Shown piece after piece: positions 44,207 through 54,740 of a DNA stretch of 64,000 nucleotides (the stretch's first letter is position 1; every line of letters starts with the position of its first letter). Origin of the DNA: Primulina eburnea (taxonomy: Eukaryota; Streptophyta; Magnoliopsida; Lamiales; Gesneriaceae); the NCBI RefSeq assembly GCF_022965805.1, contig NC_133101.1, positions 50,920,342-50,984,341 on the forward strand. Direction: 5' to 3'. The notes under the pieces were generated by a model. That model made no database searches. It was given only the letters and a program-made list of their open reading frames with translations, and was not told the DNA's origin. The translations under genes were made by a program, and so were the position numbers.

Positions 44207-44590
44207 ATGGCATGTGCAAGTAGTTCAAAGGCTCCAGACATGGCTGAAGAGTTCATGAGCACAGCTCAGGAGAAACGAAAAGTTGAGATGGAAGATGAAA
44301 TCTTTCATCAAATCCTTCGCTACTGGGAAGAGCTGCAGAGACTCCAGTTTCTTTGGGAGAATGAGATGGCTACCACCCCCATTCTGGTGGAAAAACTAGA
44401 GAAATACCGGGAGCGCTTGCACGTAGCTCATACGGTGAACATTTTCGAACAAGACAATATCTATCAGCTGATGCTCTACAAGGAGAGGAGAATCCTAGAG
44501 CTTATAGCTGAGTCTGACAGCTTCCTCAAGACTTCCACTGGAGATATAAGACAGTGGATGGCTCGTTGCTCATTAATTCATTTCCTTTGA
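44207..44590 (+). CDS. Antisense ORF in copia-4, unknown function
   Basis: An open frame of 127 codons on the strand opposite to the element: 'MACASSSKAPDMAEEFMSTA', then charged helical sequence ('EIFHQILRYWEELQRLQFLW', 'EKLEKYRERLHVAHTV', 'YKERRILELIAESDSFLK'). A TATA box (TATAAATA, 44146-44153) lies about 55 bp before the ATG, and the ATG context (aaaATGgca) is good. Amphipathic helices make a coiled coil likely. There is no motif for an enzyme. The last residues after about 44561 probably come from LTR sequence, so the natural C-terminus may be lost. It is divergent from the extra ORF across 615 bp. Confidence 0.5.
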   Translation: MACASSSKAPDMAEEFMSTAQEKRKVEMEDEIFHQILRYWEELQRLQFLWENEMATTPILVEKLEKYRERLHVAHTVNIFEQDNIYQLMLYKERRILELIAESDSFLKTSTGDIRQWMARCSLIHFL

Positions 44591-44675
44591 TTAGTTATAC
44601 AAATACATTTCGAAGCTTAGTTTAGTTTGTCAAATCACTGAAATTTAGATTCCTACAATTTCTCTCATTTTGGTG
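44562..44675 (-). repeat. LTR-start fragment with degenerate purine tract inside copia-4
   Basis: 44580-44656 matches the start of the copia-4 3' LTR (40678-40756), followed by 'ttctctcattttggtgatt', a degenerate purine tract on the minus strand. It is the tail of a second element copy and shows that copia-4 contains parts of two copies in tandem. Confidence 0.75.
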
Positions 44676-44833
44676 ATTGATAAAACTCAGAATATAATAA
44701 AATGATCTTTTGAATAAAGAATCTTTGTAGATAAAATAATTTCTAATATACTGATTCGTACAAAGAAAACAAATAATCTTCAAGTAATAACTGATAAAAG
44801 AATGTCTCTTCAGCTGTATCCTCTCTTATTCTT

Positions 44834-45340
44834 TCATTGACCTAGCTGCTTCCCTTTTTTTTCAAGCACATCAACCTTGAGAGAAAGAATCCTAACATCA
44901 GCTGCAATGTCTTTGACAGCAGTCAATACAGTAGTCTGTAGCAAATCGATCTTTTTGGATACAGATAGTTCCATGGATTCAACTCTCTTGCTGATTGAGT
45001 CTTGAGTAACAGAAAGACTTTCAGCTATGCCTCTGTTCTTTTTGAGCTCGTCGATAGCAAAGGTGATGGAAGTCACATCTGTTTGAATGGATTTCAGTTT
45101 GTTTGAATTAAATTCACTGGAGGAGTTCAACTTCAGAGAATGAGAAAGCTGTGTGTTCTGAATCTGCTTTATTTCTTGTATTATTTTGGACATGTTGAGT
45201 TGAATGTCCTGAATTTCTTCAAGGACCAAATCCATGTCTGATGATGGAGGAGGTGATATGGGTCCAGACAGCCCTGGTTCCTGTTCCTTGGATGATTGAT
45301 CAAATATCACCAAAGTTCGGTCAGAAACCTCTGATACCAC
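44834..45340 (-). pseudogene. Second, partial extra ORF (C-terminal part) of copia-4
   Basis: A minus-strand open frame of 168 codons. It matches the C-terminal part of the first extra ORF at 40950-41430 ('DLVLEEIQDIQLNMSKIIQE', 'LKSIQTDVTSITFAIDELKK', 'VRILSLKVDVLEKKGKQLGQ'). Heptads of I/L suggest a coiled coil. Its start is fused directly to the primer site: the first residues 'MVSEVSDRT' are partly encoded by TGGTATCAGAG. The N-terminal part and all of gag-pol are deleted. Confidence 0.75.
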
Positions 45341-45341
45341 T

Positions 45342-46281
45342 TGAAAGGATCGGTTACAAAGGTGAAAAGTGTTTAGAAAGTGGGGGGGGGGGGGGGGGGG
45401 GTTGAATGAACACTTACTGAATATAATTTCTTTTCGAATAATAGGTTCAGTTTAGTTATAAACTGACACTCGGTATCTCGTCAGTCGATAACAATCAGTT
45501 TAATTGAAAGACAGTTGCGGAAATAAACTGACTGAAATATAGAATAACTCAAAGTAACTGAATACGAAAACACGCGATATGTTTCTGGATGTTCGGAGAA
45601 TAGAATAACTCCTACGTCACCCCTTCTATCATAGGATTTTCACTAAAAGACTTTGATCAAATACACACGTTGTACTGACCCACTTCAGTTTGGACTTAAC
45701 ACTGCCAAACTGAAACTCTTAGTTAACAAAACTTTTACTATATAACACAACTAAATGAATCTTAATAAAGATCTCAAAGTGCTAACAAGCTTGTAAGGTA
45801 GCCTTGATTGCTACTGATAAATCTGATAAGAGTGAGCTTTGATATCTGAATGTGAGTTGTGATTTTAGCAGAGTAACAACAAGCTTGAATAGAATAGTAG
45901 TTCGCGTGATTATATTCTCAGCTACCCTCTTTACCTATTTATAGGCTTCCCTCTCAACGGTAATATTAAATATCATTTGAATCTTTATCCGTTGATTGCC
46001 ACGTCGATATCTTCTGACATTCGTACACTACAATATCTGAAATGCGGCGTCCCACTACTATTTGCAGTCTGTTGTACTATTTGTCGGTTGTCGTTCTCAA
46101 CTGATGACATGTATAGCTGAGGGACTAGCTGAAGGATACTTTGCTGGAAAGCTTATAACTGATTTGTTTCAACTGATCAGTCCTCAACTGATCAGTCAGT
46201 TATAATACTGCTTCAGCTGATGATGTGTATAATTTATGGCTGGTACGCATTAGTCTTCAGCTAGTGGCAATATATCAGTTA
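45342..46281 (-). repeat. Copia-4 5' LTR, missing its first ~95 bp
   Basis: Matches 39736-40666 and stops at 'caatatatcagtta', where the sister LTR continues for another 90 bp. A homopolymer of 20 G lies at 45382-45401, where the sister LTR has seven. Confidence 0.85.
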
Positions 46282-46340
46282 GATCTTCAGCTGATCTAAC
46301 TTTAACGTGAATTACAAAAAAATAAATTAGTTAGATTTTG
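46282..46340. other. Rearranged junction at the right border of copia-4
   Basis: It consists of 'gatcttcagctgatctaac', an AT-rich filler, and a 25-bp inverted copy of part of the LTR start ('tataactgatcaaaggaaac'; direct form at 40680-40700). It then joins the Gypsy-B LTR at 46341. It looks like a repair junction. Confidence 0.6.
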
Positions 46341-46553
46341 TATAACTGATCAAAGGAAACGATCCCTCCTCGAATAATCGCCTGAAACATGAAACTCGAA
46401 TCACATTTTAACGTGAATCACATAAACATAAATAATTTAAAATAATGCATTTAAATAAATCATGCATGGCTAAAACTCATTTTAAATTTAAATAAATGCT
46501 TTAATAATTAAGTAATTGCATAGGTTATACGTGTACTGAATTTGGGCACTACA
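46341..46553 (-). repeat. Gypsy-B 3' LTR, start part
   Basis: The first 213 bp of the LTR in the minus orientation, from TGTAGTGCCC (46553) to 'cctcgaataatcgcctg'. It matches 57305-57490. About 50 bp present in the 5' LTR (57242-57300) are missing between 39735 and 46341, so copia-4 insertion or a later event deleted target sequence. Confidence 0.85.
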
Positions 46554-46570
46554 GTTCCTCCCCTACTTAT
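46554..46570 (-). other. Gypsy-B polypurine tract
   Basis: On the minus strand 'agtaggggaggaac' directly precedes the TGTAGTGCCC LTR start. It is the plus-strand primer of the element and parallels the Gypsy-A tract. Confidence 0.75.
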
Positions 46571-46589
46571 ATAAATTTCGTCCTCGAAA

Positions 46590-46757
46590 TTAAATATTAC
46601 CAAACAGTTCTGGGTAGAGGTTCCTCATATCCGCTTCTGTCTCCCAAGTGGCATCTTCAACTGATTGATTTAGCCACCGGACTTTGACAAGCTTGGTCAC
46701 CTTGTTCCGAAGTCTCCGCTCCTGTCGGTCTAGGATTTGGACGGGTCTTTCCTCGTA
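46590..46757 (-). pseudogene. Gypsy-B pol C-terminus (chromodomain-like)
   Basis: The minus-strand frame encodes 'SYEERPVQILDRQERRLRNK', 'VKVRWLNQSVEDATWE' and 'LYPELFGNI' to a stop at 46590. The pattern 'V-K-V-x-W...E-A-T-W-E' is a chromodomain core, which in chromoviruses steers insertion to heterochromatin. The first residues of the open frame beyond 46757 come from the inserted LTR. Confidence 0.85.
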
Positions 46758-46762
46758 TGACA

Positions 46763-49700
46763 TGTAACGCCCCGAAAATTTAAAGTTCCACGCGAACCAC
46801 ATGCATGCAGTTATTAAAATCTTTTGTATTTTAATTAAATGTTTTAATTGTATTAATTAATTATGTGGTGCTATGTTTAAATTATATTTTTCTACATGGT
46901 TACATTAAAATGTAATTTTTAAAGGTTATTCGAGTTGCGATCGAGGAACAGAGACCGAGGCTGAAAAAACGTAAAATGTTTTTATGAAAGAATTGTTTTT
47001 AATTGTTTAAAACAAGGTTGATGGTTTTTCATATTTTTAAAAATAAGGGGTTTTGAGGTGATTTTATACGCCGGGATGTAAAATTTTATCGGTGTTGGTT
47101 TTGAAAAAAAATGCCAGCGTTTTGGCAACCCGACTAATAAATTCACAAATTTATTTAAACAAAAACCTTGTTGATATTTTATTAAAACCTAATTAAGACT
47201 AATGGGCTTGATTTAGTGGCTTAATAGGCCTAAAGCCTTGTTAGTAACTTAATTAATATAAAATATAAATTAAACACCCCAAAACCTACTTGAAGGCACA
47301 CCTCTTTTTCAGAAAACTCTCCCCAAAAACTTTCAACCACACGGCACTCACACCACACGTAGAAAGCAAGAGGAAAACCAAGAATTTTTCAAGGAAAAGC
47401 AAGCCAAGGTCTTGCTCTGTTCTTCGCAAATCGTCGACGAATAATCGTGCGTTAAATACGCAAAGGCACGCAATACTTCTTTCTTTTCTCATCTTTCACA
47501 CCATAGTATTTTATTTAATTGAATTTTGCATGAAAAATAAGTGACTTTTTATTTATTTTCGTTTTTACATGAACATGAATTTTTAAAACTTGGGTATTGT
47601 TTCAAAATCATGTTTGTGTGATGGAAAAGGGACTGCCATGAGTTAGGGATTGAACAAGTATGTTTTTACATGAGTTAGAGTCCTGGAAACACAACCCAAG
47701 AACTGCATAATATGATAGAATAGAGCTGGAACCGTAGGAATTATACAGAACAAAAACCGTAAGTTTGTTTGTGTGCTTGTTGAGGTTCATGGCTCTTTTC
47801 TTTGCATGGGGGCTTGGGGTTGGGCCAGGTCTCGAGAGGAGGGGAGCTCATGCTGGACGTGGTTCAGGGTCAAGAAGGGGCCTAGCATGGCTAGGCCATG
47901 GTGCGCAGCTTTGGAGGAGTCCCATGCAGCAGGGACTCCTCGCGCGAGCTGGATTCTGAGTTTCTGATATAAGTGGCTCGGCCAGGGGCTTGGGGGCTGG
48001 GTTACGTTAGGTCCTTAGTGTCATAAGAGGGTGCACGATGGTCTGGGCAGGGGCGGCTCGGGTTGCTGCTGGCTCGAGAGGAACGTGAGAAGCAAGGGAG
48101 CACCATAAACACAAGTAAGTTGCTGTCATGTAGTCCAATGGTTCGCTTCTGGGTTCAGGGGCTGGGCTAGGTCTGGCATGGTCCAGGGAAGGTTATGGTC
48201 GTGTGGCTCGGTGGTGGCTCAGCTGGGAGAGTCCTAGTTGGGTTAGGAGTCCTAGACATACAAGGAAGCACACACACAACACATGCAGGTTTTTGGGCCA
48301 AGTTTCAGAAGTGTTTTGGGCAGGCCAAGGCTGGTTTTTCGGGCTGGGCTTGCACAGTAGGGTCCCTAGATGGATTGGGTAAGTTTAGGCTCAAGGTGTC
48401 TCGGGCGTGGCTTGCGTAAATTAGGAGATGGTTCGGTGTGTTCAATAAGGTGTCAAAAACAAAAATAATAGGCCTCTTTTAGATAGAAGTAAAGGCACGA
48501 GAACGGACCCTCATGAGTGATTCGGGTTTGAAACTCGCGTTTTAAGCTAAAATTGAATCCATGGGTCCACGGGTGTGGCTCATGACTTGGAAGGGTAGAA
48601 TAAATCATAAAAAGGTTATGTCAAAAATTTGGGATCAAAATAACGAGTTTGGATTTATTCGGGATTTAATCGCCGTACGAAACACTAATTAACGAATTAA
48701 TTGAAAAGCCTACTTTTAACTCTTTAAAAAATCATGAAAAATTGTATTTAAGATCAAGTAGTTATTAAAAGCCTAAGTTTTTAATTTGTGAATTTTATAT
48801 TAATGTTTGGTTTAATTCGGGATTAAAACACATTAATACGTCACATTTAAAGAGTAATTTAAAAGCCCCTGATTAAGCTAAATAAAAATATGAGAAAATT
48901 CATGTTAGCTTAAATAATTATTTGAGACATGTTTGAGCTAATGTAATTAAGAAAATGTCAAAAACGTGAAATTTTACGTCTAGGGGTAAAACGGTCTTTT
49001 CACACCAAAAATAAGTAAACGTCATGGTAGTGCTCTAAATGATATTTTTATGATATTATCGTGATTTTTAAATGTTTATGAAATGTTCATGATTAAATTA
49101 TGATTTTTAAATGTCTATGAGATTTTTATGAATTAAGGAAGACATTTAAAAGACATGTTGCATGCTTGGTTTCAAAAACAAGAAAATGTAATGTTATGCA
49201 TGATTTTTTTAAAGTGATGAGAATGTAAACGTTGAAGAAAGTGAAGTAATTGTGACTAATTCGATAATTTTGGAGATGCCGTGAGGGTGACGGTCCCAGT
49301 AGGAGCCCGACGATCGTATTCTCATCATTTCGAATATGTGGTAACGATATGAGGTAACGGTAAGAATGGGAATATTGTGAGGGGAAAAGGCCCCAGAGGG
49401 AACCCATTTATGGGAAAAGGTCTCAGAAGAAACCCCGACGATCGTATTTCTGTTCGAAAGAGGATAGGCCAAGGCTCAGTTGACTGGTGAGAGTGTCGCT
49501 GATGTCCCCGCCGCCCAGTACTGTGGTTTCATGTAGATGGATCCATCGATTTTTGAGGTTTATGTCATGTTGAGGAAAGTCATAATTAACGGTCTGAATT
49601 CAACAAAGGAAAAGGAAAAGGAAAATGAAAATGTTTATGATCATGTTAAAGGTTTTATGTCATGTTGAGGAAAAAGGAAAAATGTTAAAGTTTATGTTTG

Positions 49701-50225
49701 CATGTCATGAAAAAGTTATTTTTACGTAAAATTATTTTCACTGTTGCATGTGTTTTTATACGTATTATTTGTTATAAAGATTATGGTGTGTTGAGTGTTT
49801 AGACTCACTAAGTGTGATGGATGCAGGTGAGGTTGAGGGATGTCTTGACAGATGATTTGACTGGGCTGGAGGCGCAAACAACCCGAGGACCAGCGCTTCT
49901 ACTTTTTCCGCATTTATGATTTATGATTTATGATTTACGTTAAAGATTTTAAGACTATTTATTTATGCTTTTTGAGAGATTTTTGAGAGGTTTAGTATGG
50001 GCTATACTTTTCAAATTTATTGCTTATTAGGTTGGGTAAAACAGTTGACGATTTCATTTTTATGACTATTTCACTTGATTTTTAAAATGCTAGTTGGATG
50101 ATATTTTATTTTAAACGGTAAAATATTTTATAAAAAATATTTTCATGTGTTATATGTCATGGCCGAAAATTGAGTGGAAAAAAAATTCTAGTACTTTTAA
50201 AGCAAAAAAAATGGCAGACGTTTCA
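46763..50225 (+). mobile_element. Solo gypsy-type LTR in Gypsy-B pol
   Basis: 3463 bp with the target duplication TGACA (46758-46762 and 50226-50230). Ends TGTAACGCCCCG and GGCAGACGTTTCA. Removing it rejoins the Gypsy-B pol frame. It belongs to the family of the solo LTR at 18053-25643 and of the LTR beginning at 63919. It includes a GC-richer block (47790-48420), a repeated 'gaaaaggccccaga' / 'gggaaaaggtctcaga' pair near 49385-49435 and the conserved core at 49789-49834. Several open frames, for example 47286-47544, lie in this LTR and encode nothing I recognise. Confidence 0.93.
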
Positions 50226-50230
50226 TGACA

Positions 50231-50376
50231 GGTCTGGAGCCAACTGTATCGGTTCATAGCTCAACACGTGCGAAGGATTAGCTAGGTACTTCCTCAGCAT
50301 CGAGACATGGAAAACATTGTGTACCTCGGCCAGATTCGGCGGAAAGGCAACACGATAAGCTAGTGTCCCAACTCTA
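50231..50376 (-). pseudogene. Gypsy-B pol, between integrase and chromodomain-like end
   Basis: The minus strand reads 'ILDRVGTLAYRVAFPPNLAE', 'HNVFHVSMLRKYLANPSHVL' and 'YEPIQLAPDLS', then the TGACA site of the solo LTR. It continues at 46757 with 'YEERPVQILD'. Confidence 0.85.
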
Positions 50377-51434
50377 TCAAGAATCAAACGGCCCAATAAA
50401 CCTCGGACTCAGGTTTCCTCTCTTCCCAAATCTCATAACACCCTTCATAGGTGCTATCTTTACAAAAACAGCATCACCTACGGCAAACTTTAGATCCCTC
50501 CTCCTCTTTTCAGCATAGCTCTTTTGGCGACTCTGGGCGGTCTTCATTCTGTCTCGAATCTTGACCACCACAAATGCAATCTGCTGAACTATTTATGGGC
50601 CAAGTTCTACTCTTTCACCGACTTCGTCCCAATGAATTGGCGATCTGCACTTTCTCCCATACAATGCCTCGTAGGGAGCCATACCAATGGATGATTGAAA
50701 ATTGTTGTTGTAGATAAAATCCACTAGAGGTAGCTTAGATTCCCAAGTCCCATTGAAATCGATCATACAGACTCGCAATAAATTCTCCAGAATCTGAATC
50801 ACTCGCTCAGACTGGCCATCTGTATGCGGGTGAAAAGTTGTAATGAAAAGCAACTTTGTCCCCATGGTTGCATGCAAATCTTCCAAAAGGATGATGTAAA
50901 ACTCGGGTCACTGTCGGACACAATAGAAACTGGGATCCCATGCAACCGAACTATCTCCCTGATATAAAGCTCCGCATACTGCGTCATGGAGAAAGTCGTC
51001 TTCGCTGGCAGGAAATGTGCTGACTTGGTGAGTCAGTCCACTATAACCCAAATGACATTAAAACCTCTGACTGACTTCGGTAGGCCAACAACGAAGTCCA
51101 TAGTGATATTCTCCCATTTCAACTCGGGGATAGGGAGTGACTTAAGCGTTCCTGCTAGCCTTTGATGTTATGCCTTCACCTGCTGACAAGTGAGGCATTC
51201 AGACACAAATCGACGTATGTCTCGTTTCATACCTGGCCAGCAATACAAAATCTGCAGATCCTTGTACATTTTGGTACCTCCTGGGTGAATGGAATACGGA
51301 GATGCATGTGCCTCTGTCAGAATATCCTCTCTGATTGAATCAACATTAGGCACTCACATTATTCCTTTGTATCTCACAATATCATCGGACACTGTGTAGA
51401 GTACACTGCCCTTGGCTTCGTCTTTCAGCCTCCA
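50377..51434 (-). pseudogene. Gypsy-B integrase
   Basis: Zinc module (51353-51168): 'HASPYSIHPGGTKMYKDLQI' and 'CLTCQQVKA' give the HHCC set. A rve core piece without an open frame runs from 51165 to about 50990, with the first Asp near 'MDFVVGLP'-like sequence. Then 'VSDSDPSFTSSFW' (50925 region, second Asp) and 'FHPHTDGQSERVIQILENLL' with the Glu, followed by 'YGRKCRSPIHWDEVGE'. The last open piece (50571-50377) has 'DLKFAVGDAVFVKIAPMKG' and 'LSPRFIGPF'. At least three frameshifts or stops. The enzyme would join element ends to target DNA. Confidence 0.9.
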
Positions 51435-51823
51435 TTACTGCAACTGCCCGTCTGAAGGCTGTCCTCTACGGATTCGGTCTATCAAATCGGATTGTACTGT
51501 CATATTAGATAGTCTGGGAGCTCTTCTCTTGGGATAAACATCTAACCCAAACCTCTGAATCTCAGACTGAAGAGGTCTCTGCACTGAAAACTGTGCTATG
51601 ACTGCAACTTTCCGGCTCAAGGCATCTGCCACAACGTTAGCTTTCCCTGGATGGTATCTAATTTCGCAATCATAGTCTTTTACCAATTCCAACCACCGTC
51701 TTTGTCTCATATTCAGCTCTTTCTGCATGAAGAAATACTTGAGACTCTTGTGATCAGTGAATATCTGACATTTCTCGCCGTACAAATAGTGTCTCCAAAT
51801 TTTCAAAGCAAAGACAACGGCGG
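51435..51823 (-). pseudogene. Gypsy-B RNase H and tether
   Basis: A frame break near 51820 separates this from RT. It encodes '[20 protein letters not shown]' (active-site Asp in TDHKSL), '[20 protein letters not shown]' and '[20 protein letters not shown]'. It matches Gypsy-A 25932-26186 closely. Confidence 0.9.
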
Positions 51824-53509
51824 CTAACTCAAATCATGAGTCGGGTAGTTGTTCTCATGCATCTTCAACTGCCTGGAAGCATAAGCTATAACACGACCCT
51901 GCTGCATTAACACTGCGCCTAACCCGAGATTAGATGCATCGGTGTATGGCACGAAATCTCCTTGCCCTGATGGCATGGCTAACACTGGCGCTGAAATAAG
52001 GGCTTGCTTCAAAGTATCGAAGCCTTTCTGACATCCATCGCTCCACACGAACTTAGCATTCTTATTGGTTAGTGAAGTGAGTGGCACTGCTATCGAAGAA
52101 AACCCCTGAATAAACTTACGATAGTAACCTGCTAAACCCAGAAAACTGCAGATCTCTGAAGCATTCTTCGGCTTAACCCATTCCTTAAAGGCGGCCACCT
52201 TTGCTGGATCCACCTCAATACCACTACTAGATATTATGTGACCCAAATAGGCTACCTTCTCCAACCAGAATTCACACCTACTGAACTTCGCAAATAACTT
52301 GCGACTCTGCAAGGTCTGCAAAACTGTCTTCAAATTTTGGCTGTGCTCCTCATGGCTTTTCGAGTAAATAAAAATTTCGTCAAGGAACACTATGACGAAC
52401 TGGTCTAGGTAGGGCTGAAATACTCGATTCATGAGGTCCATGAAAATTGCTGAACCATTTGTCAGTCCAAAGGGCATCACCAAGAACTCGTAATGCCCAT
52501 ACCTGGTTCTAAAGGCTGTCTTGTGAACATCTGCATCTTTCACCTTCAGCTGGTGATACCCTGATCGAAGATCTATCTTAGAGAACATTATGGCTCTCTG
52601 CAACTGATCGAACAAGTCCTCGATCCTTGGAAGCGGGTTTTTGTTCTTGATCGTTACCTTGTTCAATTCTCGGTAATCGATACACAGCCTCATGCTCCCA
52701 TATTTCTTTTTCACAAATAGCATTGGTGCGCCCCACGGTGAGAAACTAGGGCGAATGAATTCCTTGTCTAGGAGCTCCTGAATCTGCTGTTTGAGCTCTA
52801 ACATCTTAGCTGGAGCTAGCCTGTACGGTGACTTAGAGATCGGCACTGTGCCTGGCATGAGATCAATAGCAAACTCCACCTCTCTCTCTGGTGGAAGACC
52901 TGTGACATCATCAGAAAAGACGTCAGGAAAATCTCTGACTACTGGTACTTCAGATATAGACGGAGTGGGCATGTCAGGTGTTGAAATGATGCTGGCCAAG
53001 AAAGCCTGACAACCCTTGTGCATAAGTATCCGCGCTTGCATGCAAGAGATCATGCAAGGTAAACTCCTCCATTTAGCTGGCTCGAAGAGAAACTGCTCCA
53101 TGCCTAAAGGCCTTACCAACATTGACCTTTTTTGGAAGTCGATAAGTACTATGTTCTTTGTCAGCCAGTCCATTCCTAAAATGATATTGAATTCTGGCAT
53201 CGGAAACATTATCAGATCGGCATATACCAGGTGGCCCTGTGGTTCTAAATCAACATCTTTGACCACGCTTGTAGCTAACAGTTCTTCCCCTGATGGGACT
53301 GTCACTGATTAGTTCACATCAAGGCCGATGGATTTGATGTCTAAATGATTAGTGAATGTCTCCGATATAAAGGAGTGAGTGGCTCCTGAATCTATCAGGG
53401 CCTTCGTGGTTGATCTCTTGATGAAAATATTCCCAGTCAATAACGTCGTGTCTGGGTTCGCCTCCTGAGCATGCATGGCGAACACTCTTCCCTGTGTCGG
53501 TTGCCTCCA
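51824..53509 (-). pseudogene. Gypsy-B protease and reverse transcriptase
   Basis: Protease: 'KALIDSGATHSFIS' lies at about 53400-53360 (minus), followed by one in-frame stop at 53308-53306. The 493-codon frame starting at 53305 continues protease ('[20 protein letters not shown]', then GMDWL). It then has the whole RT: '[20 protein letters not shown]', '[19 protein letters not shown]' and '[15 protein letters not shown]'. The active site, '[12 protein letters not shown]', has Glu for the second Asp. The thumb is '[17 protein letters not shown]', and the start of RNase H follows ('[13 protein letters not shown]'). This is the longest open frame in the window. The protein would copy element RNA, but it is likely dead. 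Confidence 0.93.
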
Positions 53510-54503
53510 CTAAGGGCACTCCTTTAGCATTTGGTCACTGGCTCCACATTTAAAGCACTTTTCTGACCCATATAAACATTGTCCCGGGTGCTGGCGGTTG
53601 CACTTCGGGCACACCGGGTGCTCACGTAGCCTTTGTGGCGCCTTCTGATGGGGCATAGGACCCTTGCCCTTTGGCGGTCCTTGATATGGCTTCTTTCTAG
53701 GATGCCCCTGGAACGGCCTATTAAACTGAGGTCGCTGATGCTGTTGCTGCTGAGGTGTCAGATAGGGCCTCTTGCCCTGCCTATAAACCTCGATATCTCT
53801 CTGGTCTTGCTCTGCCGCCAAGGCTCTAGATACTGCCATGACATAGGTAGTCGGACCAGCAACCCTGATATCACGGTGCATGATCGGCCGCAACCCATCC
53901 TTGAAATGCCTCATCTTCCACTGGGCATCATTAGCTATCAGGGTTACAAAATGACACCCCCTCTCAAACTTCCTCACAAACTCCGCAACGCTGCTATCCC
54001 CCTGACGCAACGTCATGAACTCCCTGGTTAGGCGAGAGCGTACTTCCTCAGTGAAGTACTTGGAGTAAAAAAGACCTCCATAAATCCATTCCACGTCAGT
54101 GTTTGCATCTTAACTTACACTAATGCACTTTCCCACCACAGTCTGGCGTCCCCTGCCAGAAGGAATGTGGCACAACTGACTCTATCTGCATCTGTTAGTT
54201 CTATAAAATCGTAGATTACCTCGATGGACTTAATCCATCCCTCCGCTATCATCGGGTCAGTGGTCCTCGAAAACTCCTTTGGGTTCATTCTCGTGAACCT
54301 TTCATAGACTTCCTCTGGTCTGGGCCTAGCCCCCGTATCAACTGCAACCTGGTTCACCGCAAACTGCGCGAAGAACTGTTTCATACCTGCAAGCATCTAT
54401 GCCTGCATATCTGGTGGTGGAGGAGGAGGAGGTATCTCCCCTCCACACTAGCTTCTCTGACCTCATCCCTTACTTCCCGGTTAACCAAACATCTAGGAGG
54501 CAT
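53510..54503 (-). pseudogene. Gypsy-B gag
   Basis: The minus-strand ATG at 54503 starts 'MPPRCLVNREVRDE', then a frameshift in a proline-coding tract near 54430. The rest is 'PRPEEVYERFTRMNPKEFSR', 'AEGWIKSIEVIYDFI' and 'DARLWWESA' (54396-54115). A stop and shift near 54100 precede 'YSKYFTEEVRSRLTREFMTL' and 'VRKFERGCHFV' (retrotransposon gag domain). At the end are two knuckles: CPKCNRQHPGQC and CFKCGASDQMLKEC, in the latter of which the His is Gln. Gag would package the element RNA. Confidence 0.9.
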
Positions 54504-54740
54504 ATTGTTCCAATAATTTACCCAATACGTAAACCCAATATGCATGAACATATATCAATAGCATAAGATGCACGTAACTTGAACTTAAAACATAACATGC
54601 TGAAATCATGGCTTAATGCTTAATACATGATGTAATTTAAAACTTTAAACTTACAGACTTGAGGTGTGACTTCGTGAGCTTCTTGCGACTGGCATTAGGC
54701 ATAACACTTTACAATAACACGGATATGATACCAACTATAA

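Larger units (their letters stand above)
39736..46340 (-). mobile_element. Copia-4: Sirevirus-type element lacking gag-pol, rearranged
   Basis: The minus-orientation 3' LTR is at 39736-40756 (LTR end ACCGATCCTTTCA at 39736). A second LTR at 45342-46281 ends with the same sequence, next to a primer site TGGTATCAGAG (45329-45339). Between them are one extra ORF (40947-43591), an antisense ORF (44207-44590), an LTR-start fragment with a purine-tract region (44562-44675) and a second partial extra ORF (44834-45340). No gag, protease, integrase or RT is present, so it would have been non-autonomous. The right border (46282-46340) is rearranged and no clean target duplication is visible. Confidence 0.8.

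Noticed and set aside
47765..48419. Several frames of 64-74 codons in the GC-richer block of the solo LTR
   Set aside because: Overlapping, without domains, inside an LTR defined by TGACA target duplications.
53633..54031. 132-codon plus-strand frame and others opposite Gypsy-B gag and protease
   Set aside because: Mirror of the gag coding region on the minus strand, which has clear gag motifs.
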